From IMG/VR virus record IMGVR_UViG_3300022752_000172, positions 1-38,934 of that record: DNA of 38,934 nucleotides; one strand, written 5' to 3'. Source of the DNA: a virus. A program made the position numbers and the translations under genes. Shown in pieces: positions 8,254-16,058 of the stretch (the first letter of the stretch is position 1; the number at the start of each line of letters is the position of its first letter). The notes under the pieces were generated by a model. It saw nothing but the letters and a program-made list of their open reading frames with translations. It was not told the origin of the DNA and made no database searches.

Positions 8254-9112
8254 ACTTTAAAATTCCATCATATAGATCATCATCTGCCACATTTAATTTT
8301 TTTAATGCATTTAAATTATTTTCTATGTGTTTCTTTTTATTTATATATGTGCTTTCGTTTAATTGATCAAATATTTCTTGTTCTTTTCCAATTTCTAATC
8401 TTATTATTCCTTCTGGATCAAATATGTCTGGTAATTTATTTGTTCCCAAATATACTGGTATAGTTCCTGTTGCAAAACAATCTGTTAATTTTTCAGTATA
8501 GTATGAATCATACATTCCATTTTCTATAACTATACTAAACATATAAGAAACCAAACCTTCAAATTTTGTATCCCATGGACGGCTTGGATCTTTTACTGTT
8601 CTTTTTGTTCCATGTGCTCCACCAAATACATCAAAATGAGAATCTAAAGCTAATCTTGCTAATTGATGCCTATACACGTGCCCTTCTGTCATTAATTTAG
8701 GAGAACAGAACATGGAACATAATTTCCATTTATTATATGCAGACCATATTCCTTTTTTTATCCATGGATAATTGCTGCCATTTTGACAAAAAATAAAATT
8801 AGAATTTAGTGTTAATAATTCTGAATCACATGTAAATATTTTGTTATAGTACTTATCAAATAATACTTCATGATTATTTTTTAAAAAATCATGTACATCG
8901 GGAATTATAAATCGTGATTCGCATATCCAACCAAATCTATTATTTTTATTTTTGTTTGAAGGTTTAATAAATAAACCACGATCGATATGAACTTCTGTAT
9001 CACTATCTTGTAAAGTCCAATCAAACTTATTTGGTCTTAGATCTGAACAAGAAGAGTGTTCAATGTTGAATGGTGCACCTATTGCTTTTATTTTGTTCCT
9101 GGACTCTGCCAT
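8234..9112 (-). CDS. GT10-like (alpha-1,3-fucosyltransferase-type) glycosyltransferase
   Basis: A 292-residue GT-B protein. The C-terminal half has the donor-binding signature of GT10 fucosyltransferases: FSIVIENGMYDSYYTEKL at 192-209, then DCFATGTIPVYLG (211-223) and a downstream FDPEG (231-235). GT10 enzymes usually use GDP-fucose, and related phage and viral proteins can use other GDP-sugars. The gene overlaps the upstream transferase by 25 bases and has GAGG ten bases before ATG. No GDP-fucose synthesis genes are visible, so the donor would come from the host or from the fusion enzyme at 3278-4783. Confidence 0.85.
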   Translation of the reverse strand: MAESRNKIKAIGAPFNIEHSSCSDLRPNKFDWTLQDSDTEVHIDRGLFIKPSNKNKNNRFGWICESRFIIPDVHDFLKNNHEVLFDKYYNKIFTCDSELLTLNSNFIFCQNGSNYPWIKKGIWSAYNKWKLCSMFCSPKLMTEGHVYRHQLARLALDSHFDVFGGAHGTKRTVKDPSRPWDTKFEGLVSYMFSIVIENGMYDSYYTEKLTDCFATGTIPVYLGTNKLPDIFDPEGIIRLEIGKEQEIFDQLNESTYINKKKHIENNLNALKKLNVADDDLYDGILKYAQAWN

Positions 9113-9726
9113 TGTATAACATCCTCAGTCATTCCTAGTTCTTTTAAAGCTTCTTTTTTTGTATCAGCATCTGCTAATCCCATAACAATAACAGAATCTG
9201 ATTGTTCTTGACCTGGCCATACGCAAAACTGGGGACCAACAAATTTTATTTTAAATCCTTCTTTATTATAAAAATGATGTAAAATCCCCATCAGAGATTC
9301 GTGATCAAACCATTTACCATCTATACTTTGTTGTTTTGCAACAAAATTCCAATGTTGTAAAAATTCTAAAACTCGTTGATTATAGTTTAAGAATATGGGA
9401 GAAGCTTTAGCTCCAATTAATTGGGGCATAGAACAAGCAAATGCCAAATCGGTATCTGGTATAAATCGATCAAATATATGCAGTGGTCTTCTTACGTCAG
9501 AATCTATATCTAACCAGAGTATTGGTTTTTGTTTTTGTATTAATAATTTATAAATAAAATCTGGTTTACTTAAACAATTAGCTTGATATGTTCCTAATGA
9601 TACCTTTTCTCGTATATCATATGGAATACCAAAACTATCTAACTGTTTTTTTAATCTAACAGCATGATCACTATAATATGTTTTACCTTCTATGTCACTA
9701 TAAAAAGAAATCACTTCTGTTTGCAT
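9088..9726 (-). CDS. GT-A glycosyltransferase, nucleotide-diphospho-sugar transferase type
   Basis: A 212-residue protein. VISFYSD at the start, a central LWLDIDSDVRRPLHIF (70-85) with the DxDxD metal and nucleotide site, and a later KWFDHESLMG resemble small family 8/77-like transferases. The order (opening strand, DxD, then D-H-E acceptor-side motif) is typical of GT-A enzymes that take sugar from UDP or GDP donors. It starts only two bases after the regA stop, so the glycan island is fused directly to the end of the replication operon. Confidence 0.83.
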   Translation of the reverse strand: MQTEVISFYSDIEGKTYYSDHAVRLKKQLDSFGIPYDIREKVSLGTYQANCLSKPDFIYKLLIQKQKPILWLDIDSDVRRPLHIFDRFIPDTDLAFACSMPQLIGAKASPIFLNYNQRVLEFLQHWNFVAKQQSIDGKWFDHESLMGILHHFYNKEGFKIKFVGPQFCVWPGQEQSDSVIVMGLADADTKKEALKELGMTEDVIQWQSPGTK

Positions 9727-9728
9727 AA

Positions 9729-10133
9729 TTAAGAGTTTCCTATATGATATTTAGGAACTAGTTCCCATTCTTTCTTTTGTTTATAAGGAATAATTTTTAA
9801 TTGGGCTAGAGATAGTTGTGGTTCTTTATATTCATCTGAATCTATTGCTTCTATAAGGCCCCAATCAACTAAAAGTTTTACAATTAAATTTCTTCGTCCA
9901 ATATCAGTATCTGAAATATCTGTTTCTAATCCATCAAGATCTAGAAGTTCTTTAAAGTGCATAATTGCATATCGACCTCGTTTATGCAAAATATGACAAC
10001 TTTGATATAATTTTTTTTCTTTCTTAGACGATACTCCCATTCGTGTTAATGTTTCACAAACTTTTAGAAAATCGTCTTTATTTTTTAGTTTTACTTCTAC
10101 ACCAAGGCCATCAAAAATATCTTCGGGTTCCAT
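9729..10133 (-). CDS. regA: RegA translational repressor
   Basis: A 134-residue homologue of T4 RegA (122 residues). DDFLKVCETLTRMGVSS, KLYQSCHILHKRGRYAIMHF and the C-terminal EWELVPKYHIGN align by eye with T4 across the full length, with about ten extra N-terminal residues. RegA binds the translation start regions of early phage mRNAs, blocking ribosomes, and in T4 also represses its own message and those of 44 and 45. It follows gene 62, as in T4, but the DNA polymerase gene 43 that follows regA in T4 is replaced by a glycosyltransferase. A 38-base gap separates it from 62. Confidence 0.96.
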   Translation of the reverse strand: MEPEDIFDGLGVEVKLKNKDDFLKVCETLTRMGVSSKKEKKLYQSCHILHKRGRYAIMHFKELLDLDGLETDISDTDIGRRNLIVKLLVDWGLIEAIDSDEYKEPQLSLAQLKIIPYKQKKEWELVPKYHIGNS

Positions 10134-10171
10134 AATAATCCGCTTTCATTAAAAAATTCAGTAACACGAAA

Positions 10172-10579
10172 TTATTTAGGAATTTTGGGTTTTGTGCCGC
10201 CCGTATCCAAAAGAGCAAAAATTGCCTTCCAATCTTCTTCTGTTAGCAGATATACTACTTGTTTGGCTTTGGTGTGGGAATACCCATATAATGTCTTTAG
10301 AGCGTCTATACGCTCATTAGACTCGTCCTTGAGCCACTTACTGAATCGTTTGCGGGGACGAACTGATATTCGTAAATAATCGTATTGAAGAGGTTTTGGT
10401 AAATTCCATAATCTATTCATTTCATTTGCATAGAATATAGTGTCTGTAAAATACGACAAACACCTATTAATGAAAAATGGAATATATTCTTTTTCCGGTA
10501 CTCCATCCCGTAATAAATCTTCTTTACTTACCGATATGGAGTCTATTAATTTAAATTCTGGACGTGAATACTTTTTCAT
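10172..10579 (-). CDS. 62: Clamp loader small subunit gp62
   Basis: A 135-residue protein, shorter than T4 gp62 (187 residues). PFFINRCLSYFTDTIFYANE near residues 34-53 and the following MNRLWNLPKPLQYDYL are the recognisable gp62 core. With four gp44 subunits it forms the ATP-driven loader that opens the gp45 ring and places it on primer-template DNA. The ATG overlaps the stop of 44 (ATGA), consistent with translational coupling to fix subunit ratio. The reduced length suggests loss of the C-terminal part seen in T4. Confidence 0.93.
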   Translation of the reverse strand: MKKYSRPEFKLIDSISVSKEDLLRDGVPEKEYIPFFINRCLSYFTDTIFYANEMNRLWNLPKPLQYDYLRISVRPRKRFSKWLKDESNERIDALKTLYGYSHTKAKQVVYLLTEEDWKAIFALLDTGGTKPKIPK

Positions 10580-11532
10580 TTGAATTCACAACTCATCATT
10601 AATTCTACCATAAATGCCGATAGATTAATCTCTTGATCGGCTACAAAGGCAGTTTTATACTGGTACTCGCCTATAATAACTACTGCCTGTGGAATGCTTT
10701 TTGGGTCTACATGGTCGTATAGGCCATCATAGACCTTCCTGAACACGTCCTGTGGACTATTGTCTAGGTTGTTCGCCACCCACTTACGGATCTCTGTAAA
10801 GTTTTTAGCCTTTAAATATTCCATAAGTTCTTTAACATTCAGTTCTCCAGCTGTACTGAGAATACCAATATCAATTACCCCAGCGGCAGAGTATCGTTGG
10901 AGTTCATTCAGGGTACGCCTAAAATCTGGAAAATATTTAACTACAACCTTGGTCAAAACCTTGACATCGTATTCAATTCCCTCTTCGTCTAAGATAGCCT
11001 GACAACGAGCTAAGAACTGCTTCGCCAGTTCTGGTCGTTCCTTGGATGGAAAGTTAAAGTCAATTACTGTGCAACGAGAATGGATAGGCTCAATAATCCT
11101 GTTCTTGTAGTTGCAGGTCAGAATAAATCGACACGTCTTGGCAAACTCCTCAATCGCTCCTCGAAGGGCAGGTTGAATGCTTTGGGCATTGGAGTAGTCA
11201 AACTCGTCTAAGATTACAATCTTCTGTTTGGCATCCTCAGACAGGGATACGGTACTAGCAAACTGACGAATCTTGGTTCGCAGAGTATCGATATTACCGT
11301 CTTCAGAGCAGTTAATAATGATATAATCTGCACCCAACTGAGTGCATAGGGCTCGGGCCACTGTGGTTTTGCCCATACCGGGTTTGCCTGCCAGAAGCAA
11401 ATTGGGGCACTCTCCGCTTTGGATAATGGCATTGAACGTGTCTTTAAGATCTTGTGGAAGTACACAATGATTGATTAGTGCTGGTCGATACTTTTCAACC
11501 AACAGGCCGATTGCGTTATTTGCGGTTAGCAT
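10576..11532 (-). CDS. 44: Clamp loader AAA+ subunit gp44
   Basis: 318 residues, matching T4 gp44 (319). Walker A GKPGMGKT at 49-56, Walker B IVILDEFD at 105-112, sensor 1 LTCN at 138-141 and the SRC arginine finger at 152-154 are all intact, so this is an active RFC-type ATPase. The frame is open to 11595, but that extension lies inside 45; the ATG at 11532 follows AAGGA at the end of 45 and gives MLTANNAIGLLVEKYRP, the expected N terminus. GC content is visibly higher here (one 60-base stretch at 11101 has 28 G or C) than in the glycan island. Confidence 0.97.
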   Translation of the reverse strand: MLTANNAIGLLVEKYRPALINHCVLPQDLKDTFNAIIQSGECPNLLLAGKPGMGKTTVARALCTQLGADYIIINCSEDGNIDTLRTKIRQFASTVSLSEDAKQKIVILDEFDYSNAQSIQPALRGAIEEFAKTCRFILTCNYKNRIIEPIHSRCTVIDFNFPSKERPELAKQFLARCQAILDEEGIEYDVKVLTKVVVKYFPDFRRTLNELQRYSAAGVIDIGILSTAGELNVKELMEYLKAKNFTEIRKWVANNLDNSPQDVFRKVYDGLYDHVDPKSIPQAVVIIGEYQYKTAFVADQEINLSAFMVELMMSCEFK

Positions 11533-11533
11533 A

Positions 11534-12220
11534 TTATTCCTTGTATGTGCTGCTTGCGTCCATGGCCACCCAATACTTAAGAGGGCGGCTGGCATGGCTA
11601 AACTGACCGATCACACTCTTAGATAGAGCAATGTGGTAGTCTCCGTCCAACATCTTCATGTTTTCTAGTTTGAAATTAAACGAGAAGTCTGTTCCTGCGG
11701 TGTTGTCTCCTACTTCGATAGAGAACACGTTGCAAGTGGGATCCTTGAGATCCTTGACTACTGCTAGCACCTTGTCGTCATCCGACACAAAGCACAGATC
11801 AGGATTACCCAGAACCGCACCTGCTCGTTGTAGCTCACGGAAGTCATCGTGTGTAAGATCAAATTCCACGGCAGCATCTACTTTTTTGATGCTCTTGGTA
11901 GGATACGACAGAAGCTTAGGATCGGAATAGTAGTACTTAACCTTGGAACCACTGGCTCCGGTAATGGTTACATATTTGTCTTCAAAACTAAACTCTGGAT
12001 CTGTGAATAAAGAAATCACACCTAGCAGCTTATTCAAATCCCAGATACCAAATTCTGTATCAAATGTTTCTTCTACTTCCACCTCTGCCATAATGTTCTT
12101 GGTGGGAGACATAGTAGTAATCTTAGAACCGGGCTTTACATACAGATTAGAATTAATACCACTGAAATTCTTCAGGATATTTAAAGTGTCTTTAGAAATT
12201 GTTGTTGTCGCTTTAGTCAT
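11534..12220 (-). CDS. 45: Sliding clamp gp45
   Basis: 228 residues, the same length as T4 gp45. The early segment TISKDTLNILKNFSGINSNL and the alternating strand-helix layout fit the trimeric ring clamp, with KYWVAMD near the C terminus. The ring tethers DNA polymerase and, in T4, also acts as the sliding activator of late transcription with gp55 and gp33. The stop codon lies two bases from the start of 44, and the AAGGA at its end serves as the 44 ribosome site. Its own ATG has AAAGGA about eleven bases upstream. Confidence 0.96.
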   Translation of the reverse strand: MTKATTTISKDTLNILKNFSGINSNLYVKPGSKITTMSPTKNIMAEVEVEETFDTEFGIWDLNKLLGVISLFTDPEFSFEDKYVTITGASGSKVKYYYSDPKLLSYPTKSIKKVDAAVEFDLTHDDFRELQRAGAVLGNPDLCFVSDDDKVLAVVKDLKDPTCNVFSIEVGDNTAGTDFSFNFKLENMKMLDGDYHIALSKSVIGQFSHASRPLKYWVAMDASSTYKE

Positions 12221-12234
12221 AATATAAAAATCCT

Positions 12235-12417
12235 TTATTTGTCAAATCGTTCAAAATTTTGAAAGTCTTCATTGTCATCAACATGACCATGGCGAAGATC
12301 ATTCAGCCAGCCTTGTTGATTGGGTTTGCGGCCTCGTTTCTTTTTTCGACGGGCTGCAGCTTCTTTGTGCTCACGCTTCCAACGCTCGTATTCTGATTCT
12401 GGCTCTGGAGTATACAT
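12235..12417 (-). CDS. Small basic protein with an AT-hook-like motif
   Basis: 60 residues. The frame extends one codon to a TTG, but the ATG at 12417 overlaps the rnh stop (TGATG) and is the natural start. The centre is highly basic (EAAARRKKKRGRKPNQQG), containing KRGRKP, an AT-hook-like minor-groove binding motif. The C terminus is acidic and aromatic (DDNEDFQNFERFDK). It sits between rnh and the clamp gene, a slot occupied by the RNA polymerase-binding protein gene rpbA near 45 in T4, but I see no clear similarity to RpbA or gp33. A small DNA-binding or clamp-associated factor is plausible; not proved. Confidence 0.72.
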   Translation of the reverse strand: MYTPEPESEYERWKREHKEAAARRKKKRGRKPNQQGWLNDLRHGHVDDNEDFQNFERFDK

Positions 12418-13253
12418 CAAAATTCCTCTAAATGTGGCATTAAGGTCTTCAGTTTATGGTCAATAAAATACTGAAGCAGCTTGTCTCTGCCTTTTCCTTT
12501 CTGGGATTCGTATGTGTTTAGAATTTGATCTTGTAGATCTTGTGGTACATTACTCATATCAATCAGTGTGCTATTCCTAATATATTTAGGATTTTCATAA
12601 AATTCAGAACTTTCTGCATCTTGCTTCAAAGCCGTAATTCGTTTCTGAGTCATCGGCGTTTGTCGCTTGCCATCTTGTACAAAAGTGTCGTCATCACTAA
12701 GAATATTAGGAATTCCATCACTGGAATCGCCTCCTATAATGTGTTCAAACAGAAAACTACGGGGATCTGAACATGTAAGGTATTTATCTGTAGTGGGACT
12801 ATATTGTTCTACATTCGAGAACATTTGAAGCTGTTGAAAATCCTTATCATTAGATACAATAAGAATCTTTTCACTTTGGGAATATGTCTTGCATAAAGTG
12901 TAGATAATATCGTCTGCCTCTGCACCCTTCAAGCGAATACTGGGATATGGAAATATATCTTTAATTTCTTCACGAAGACCGTCAAGAATTCCAAATACAG
13001 CTTTCCATTCTTTAGCATTCTTAAGTTGTTGCTTTTTGCGATTGGCCTTATAATGTGGAAAGTATTGCTTTCGCCAATAATCACTTCCATCATTACAAAT
13101 AATCATTTCGCCATATGAACGAAACTTGGTGCGGTATTTTCTATACGAGTTTAGAACTGTATGACGGACGTAATCTTCGTTTAGTGGTTCGCCATCTTTA
13201 GCAGCCTGAAAAATATTAGCCAGAATAATCTGGTTGTTATCAATAAGTAGCAT
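12417..13253 (-). CDS. rnh: RNase H, T4 Rnh-type 5' nuclease
   Basis: 278 residues of the FEN-1/5'-exonuclease family (T4 Rnh is 305). Metal ligands are visible: D5 in LLIDNN, D55 in CNDGSDYWR, EADD at 112-115, SNDKDF at 134-139 and GGDSSDGIPN at 174-183. The final DKLLQYFIDHKLKTLMPHLEEF parallels the T4 C terminus, which ends in INEF. It removes RNA primers and adjacent DNA from lagging-strand fragments. A sigma70-like promoter ends six bases before its ATG with no Shine-Dalgarno site, so a leaderless message is predicted. Confidence 0.95.
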   Translation of the reverse strand: MLLIDNNQIILANIFQAAKDGEPLNEDYVRHTVLNSYRKYRTKFRSYGEMIICNDGSDYWRKQYFPHYKANRKKQQLKNAKEWKAVFGILDGLREEIKDIFPYPSIRLKGAEADDIIYTLCKTYSQSEKILIVSNDKDFQQLQMFSNVEQYSPTTDKYLTCSDPRSFLFEHIIGGDSSDGIPNILSDDDTFVQDGKRQTPMTQKRITALKQDAESSEFYENPKYIRNSTLIDMSNVPQDLQDQILNTYESQKGKGRDKLLQYFIDHKLKTLMPHLEEF

Positions 13254-13259
13254 GGATTA

Positions 13260-13287
13260 ATTGTACCACATAAAAAACAAAAGTCAA
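13260..13287 (-). promoter_or_regulatory. Sigma70-like promoter before rnh, leaderless spacing
   Basis: Minus strand carries TTGACT (13287-13282), a 16-base spacer and TACAAT (13265-13260), preceded by TGG, an extended -10. The -10 ends six bases before the rnh ATG, so transcription should start at or next to the start codon. It serves rnh and probably 45, 44, 62 and regA. Confidence 0.6.
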
Positions 13288-13604
13288 TATAATTGTACCC
13301 ATTGTTCTGAATCAGTATCAGAAATATATTTGTATAATTTTCCGGTATTTGGGTTAAACCATTCGTCTCCTGGAACAACTCGTGAAGGTGGAGTACTACC
13401 ACTAAAATATGTAACTGTTATTCCTGTTCGTTCTGAACTTAAAGGTTCCCAACCAGACCCTTTGTGCTCTGGAGATTTACAAAGATCTGGAATTCGTGTA
13501 GCAATATATGCTTCACCTTTTTTATAAACAATATCTCCCTTATTATAAGAAATACATCTACCAAAGGCATCTGCTGCTTTAAATATTGTGGGAGAACTAG
13601 CCAT
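13284..13604 (-). CDS. Small protein with fibre/carbohydrate-binding-like motif, unknown function
   Basis: 106 residues. Two segments look virion-derived: FGRCISYNKGDIVYKKGEAYIATR resembles the Y-x-x-G-D-x-V-x-x-x-G-x-x-Y-x-A core of small carbohydrate-binding modules, and GDEWFNPNTGKLYKYI ending in EQWVQLY resembles tail-fibre and collar repeats. Yet it lies inside the replication and recombination block, between an unknown gene (eight-base overlap) and rnh. No signal peptide. It could be a displaced adhesin module. The motif assignment is by eye only. Confidence 0.65.
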   Translation of the reverse strand: MASSPTIFKAADAFGRCISYNKGDIVYKKGEAYIATRIPDLCKSPEHKGSGWEPLSSERTGITVTYFSGSTPPSRVVPGDEWFNPNTGKLYKYISDTDSEQWVQLY

Positions 13605-14337
13605 TGAGTATATTTTTAAATTCCTCTAAAGTAGTTATCATTTGCTTGATCTTACGCTTTCCTAGGAACGAAAATCCTTCTTTAAGATCTTCATCTTGGC
13701 CCTTATAGGCAGTCTTTAATTCTTTGATATGGGGATCAAATACTTTAACTAAACGTTTAAAATGAACAGGCTTGATCCCCTGCATACGTAACCATTCGCT
13801 ATGATCTACATTCTTTAGGGCATCACGAACTGCAAGGCCGTATAGTTCATCAATACGACTTTCGACTGTGCCCATATATTCCACACTTTTCTTTAGAATA
13901 CGTTCTTGAACATTTATCTTTTCTTTATTTGGATCTTCGACCTTTGCTGGACGAAGTAAGCCGTGTTGGATAATTTGTTCCACATTACGCTTAATCATTT
14001 CCAAAGTTTCTGGTCGAAGTTTGGCTCCCAGATTCATGATTCGGCAGCGACTACCAATGTAGATAAATTCCATAGCATTAATATCACATGCTGCTGCGGC
14101 CTTGATGTCCTTTTTGGAGTACTGGTTCTTCATCATCCAGTCAATAACCCAAGGCTTGCACATGTTATTATCGCAAGAATAACTGTACCAATTGATTGCC
14201 TTTAGAATCTTAGTATCATACTCTTCTGGAGTTAGCTTGTCTGCATCTTTCCACACGGGCTCACTGCCCATGATTAGAGAGTCTACAGAATCGCCCCGAC
14301 CAATCCGACGAGACACTTTCTTCTTTTTCTTTTTCAT
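13597..14337 (-). CDS. Hypothetical protein of the recombination block
   Basis: 246 residues, opening with a lysine run (KKKKKK) and a basic segment (SRRIGRGD), then a mainly helical body with LKAINWYSYSCDNNMCKPWVIDWMM near residues 45-72. The NWY-containing segment recalls conserved hypothetical proteins of T4-like cyanophages, but I cannot assign a function. The ATG overlaps the stop of 46 (ATGA), so it is co-translated with the recombination nuclease. No catalytic motif, membrane helix or zinc site is obvious. Confidence 0.8.
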   Translation of the reverse strand: MKKKKKKVSRRIGRGDSVDSLIMGSEPVWKDADKLTPEEYDTKILKAINWYSYSCDNNMCKPWVIDWMMKNQYSKKDIKAAAACDINAMEFIYIGSRCRIMNLGAKLRPETLEMIKRNVEQIIQHGLLRPAKVEDPNKEKINVQERILKKSVEYMGTVESRIDELYGLAVRDALKNVDHSEWLRMQGIKPVHFKRLVKVFDPHIKELKTAYKGQDEDLKEGFSFLGKRKIKQMITTLEEFKNILNG

Positions 14338-16058
14338 ACAATCCTGCTGAAGTTCTTTTTCTTATCAAATTGAACAACGTTATTGAACCGATCCAGTAAT
14401 TGGTCTGTCTTATGGCTGATCACATAGACATTTGTACGAGCACCAAAACTGGACAGCAATTTCATCAGCTCATCCACTCCACCACTGTCTAAACTGGAAT
14501 CAAATACTTCATCCAGAATAAGCAGATTTGTATTGACACTATTCTTGAGTTTTGCGATCTCTCGCCACGTCAGAAGCAATGCCAAATCGATCCTCATCTT
14601 TTCGCCTTCGCTAAACGACTCGTAACAGAACTCGTCACGATGGCGACTCTTGATAACTTCATTAAACTCTTCGTCTAGATGAAAGTTAGCGTAAAAATCC
14701 ATACTGTTTAGATACTTGTTAACATATTTATTGATTAGTGGAATGTAGTACTTTACTATCTTTGCCTTGATACCACTATCTTTGAACAGGAATACCAGTT
14801 TATCATAAGAACGAAGAGTGTCAACACCCTTTTGTTTCTTTTCCAAAAGTTTTCCTTGTTTAGTTAACTGTTCAGACAATCGGTCTTGGGCATCTTGAAT
14901 TTTCGCCTGAGCGTCTGCAGTTTCAACAACCACAGTCATCTCTTGGTCTAATCGTTCATTCAATTTGATTAGAGATTCCATTGTTTGTTCTTTAGCAGAA
15001 CTCTTAATAATTAGATCATTAATCTTATTCTGAACAGAGGTAATCTTGTTTAGATTATTCTTAGACATATTGATGGCTTCTTTTATGCGGTCCAGAGAGC
15101 GATGCTGCTCTTGGGCCTTCTCAGACTTCTCGGCAATGACTGTCTCTTTGTGTTCTTTACTGATGGTTTGCTTGCAAGTCGGACAACTGTGGTTCTTTTC
15201 GAAGAACTTGATATCCTCTTGTACGCTTTCAATGGAGCTTTCGAGCTTGAAAAGCACAATCTGTTGCTTCTTGAGTTCCGCATTAATTTGGTCTCCCGGT
15301 TCTGTTTCTGTTTCCAGTTCTTTGATGGTCTTTTGGAGTGCTTTAATTTCTTTAGATAGAGACTTAATAGTTTCTGTGTTTTCTTCCAAAGAACGTTTAC
15401 GATCAGCAACCCGATCAGACGTATTTTGCTGGTACGAAGATACTAGTTCTTGGGTTGCACTAATCTTCTCATTTACTAAAACTAGTTCAGAATCTATGGC
15501 TTGTAGATTGCCTTTAGCTGCACCTATCTTGGTTTTTAGCACTCCGTTCATCTCTGAAAAGATACCAATGTCTAGGATATTTTCAATAACCAGTCTACGG
15601 TCTGCAGGTGTTAACTGCATAAACGGAATAAATGAAGACGAACCCAGAACAATAACTTGGGAGAATGTTTTATGATTCATTCCCAATATCTGTTCTTCTA
15701 GAACCTTTTGGTAGTCTTTACTCTTTGCGTCTTCATTTAGAAGCTCTCCGTCTTTAAAGATCTTAAACACTTTAGGAGCAAGACCACGAACAATCTTGTA
15801 TTCTGTTTTACCAACGGTAAACTCTAGTTCCACAACACAGTTCTTTTTGTTGATACTATTTACCAGTTGTGGAATATTCATGTTACGAAACGGTTTACCA
15901 AATAGGGCAAATGAGATGGAATCCAGAAAAGCAAAAGACTTTCCATTGCCGTTTGAACCACACACAAGAGTAGTATTGTTTTTATTAAGTTGAATCTCTG
16001 TAAATGTATTTCCAAAAGATCCAAAGTTTTTAAAACGAACCGTCTTGAATGTTATCAA
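14334..16058 (-). CDS. 46: Recombination endonuclease subunit gp46 (Rad50-like)
   Basis: 574 residues (T4 about 560). Walker A GSNGNGKS at 34-41, a coiled coil from about 185 to 430 with a zinc-hook CPTC at 292-295, then SFSEGEKMRID (ABC signature, near 485) and LLILDEVFD (Walker B, near 520) with an ISHK switch His near the end. With gp47 it resects double-strand ends for recombination-dependent replication. The start is a TTG at 16058, overlapping the gp47 stop, with GGAGAG six bases upstream; this gives an N terminus of T4-like length. Confidence 0.96.
   Translation of the reverse strand: MITFKTVRFKNFGSFGNTFTEIQLNKNNTTLVCGSNGNGKSFAFLDSISFALFGKPFRNMNIPQLVNSINKKNCVVELEFTVGKTEYKIVRGLAPKVFKIFKDGELLNEDAKSKDYQKVLEEQILGMNHKTFSQVIVLGSSSFIPFMQLTPADRRLVIENILDIGIFSEMNGVLKTKIGAAKGNLQAIDSELVLVNEKISATQELVSSYQQNTSDRVADRKRSLEENTETIKSLSKEIKALQKTIKELETETEPGDQINAELKKQQIVLFKLESSIESVQEDIKFFEKNHSCPTCKQTISKEHKETVIAEKSEKAQEQHRSLDRIKEAINMSKNNLNKITSVQNKINDLIIKSSAKEQTMESLIKLNERLDQEMTVVVETADAQAKIQDAQDRLSEQLTKQGKLLEKKQKGVDTLRSYDKLVFLFKDSGIKAKIVKYYIPLINKYVNKYLNSMDFYANFHLDEEFNEVIKSRHRDEFCYESFSEGEKMRIDLALLLTWREIAKLKNSVNTNLLILDEVFDSSLDSGGVDELMKLLSSFGARTNVYVISHKTDQLLDRFNNVVQFDKKKNFSRIV

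Noticed and set aside
11533-11595. N-terminal extension of gp44
   Set aside because: It lies inside gene 45; the ATG at 11532 has AAGGA upstream and gives the T4 length.
13181-13402. Minus-strand frame of 73 codons across the rnh start
   Set aside because: It overlaps rnh and the 13284-13604 gene in another frame and has no ribosome site or motif.
15046-15675. Long plus-strand frame of 209 codons
   Set aside because: It mirrors the coiled-coil region of gene 46, has no ribosome site, promoter or recognisable domain, and all supported genes are on the other strand.
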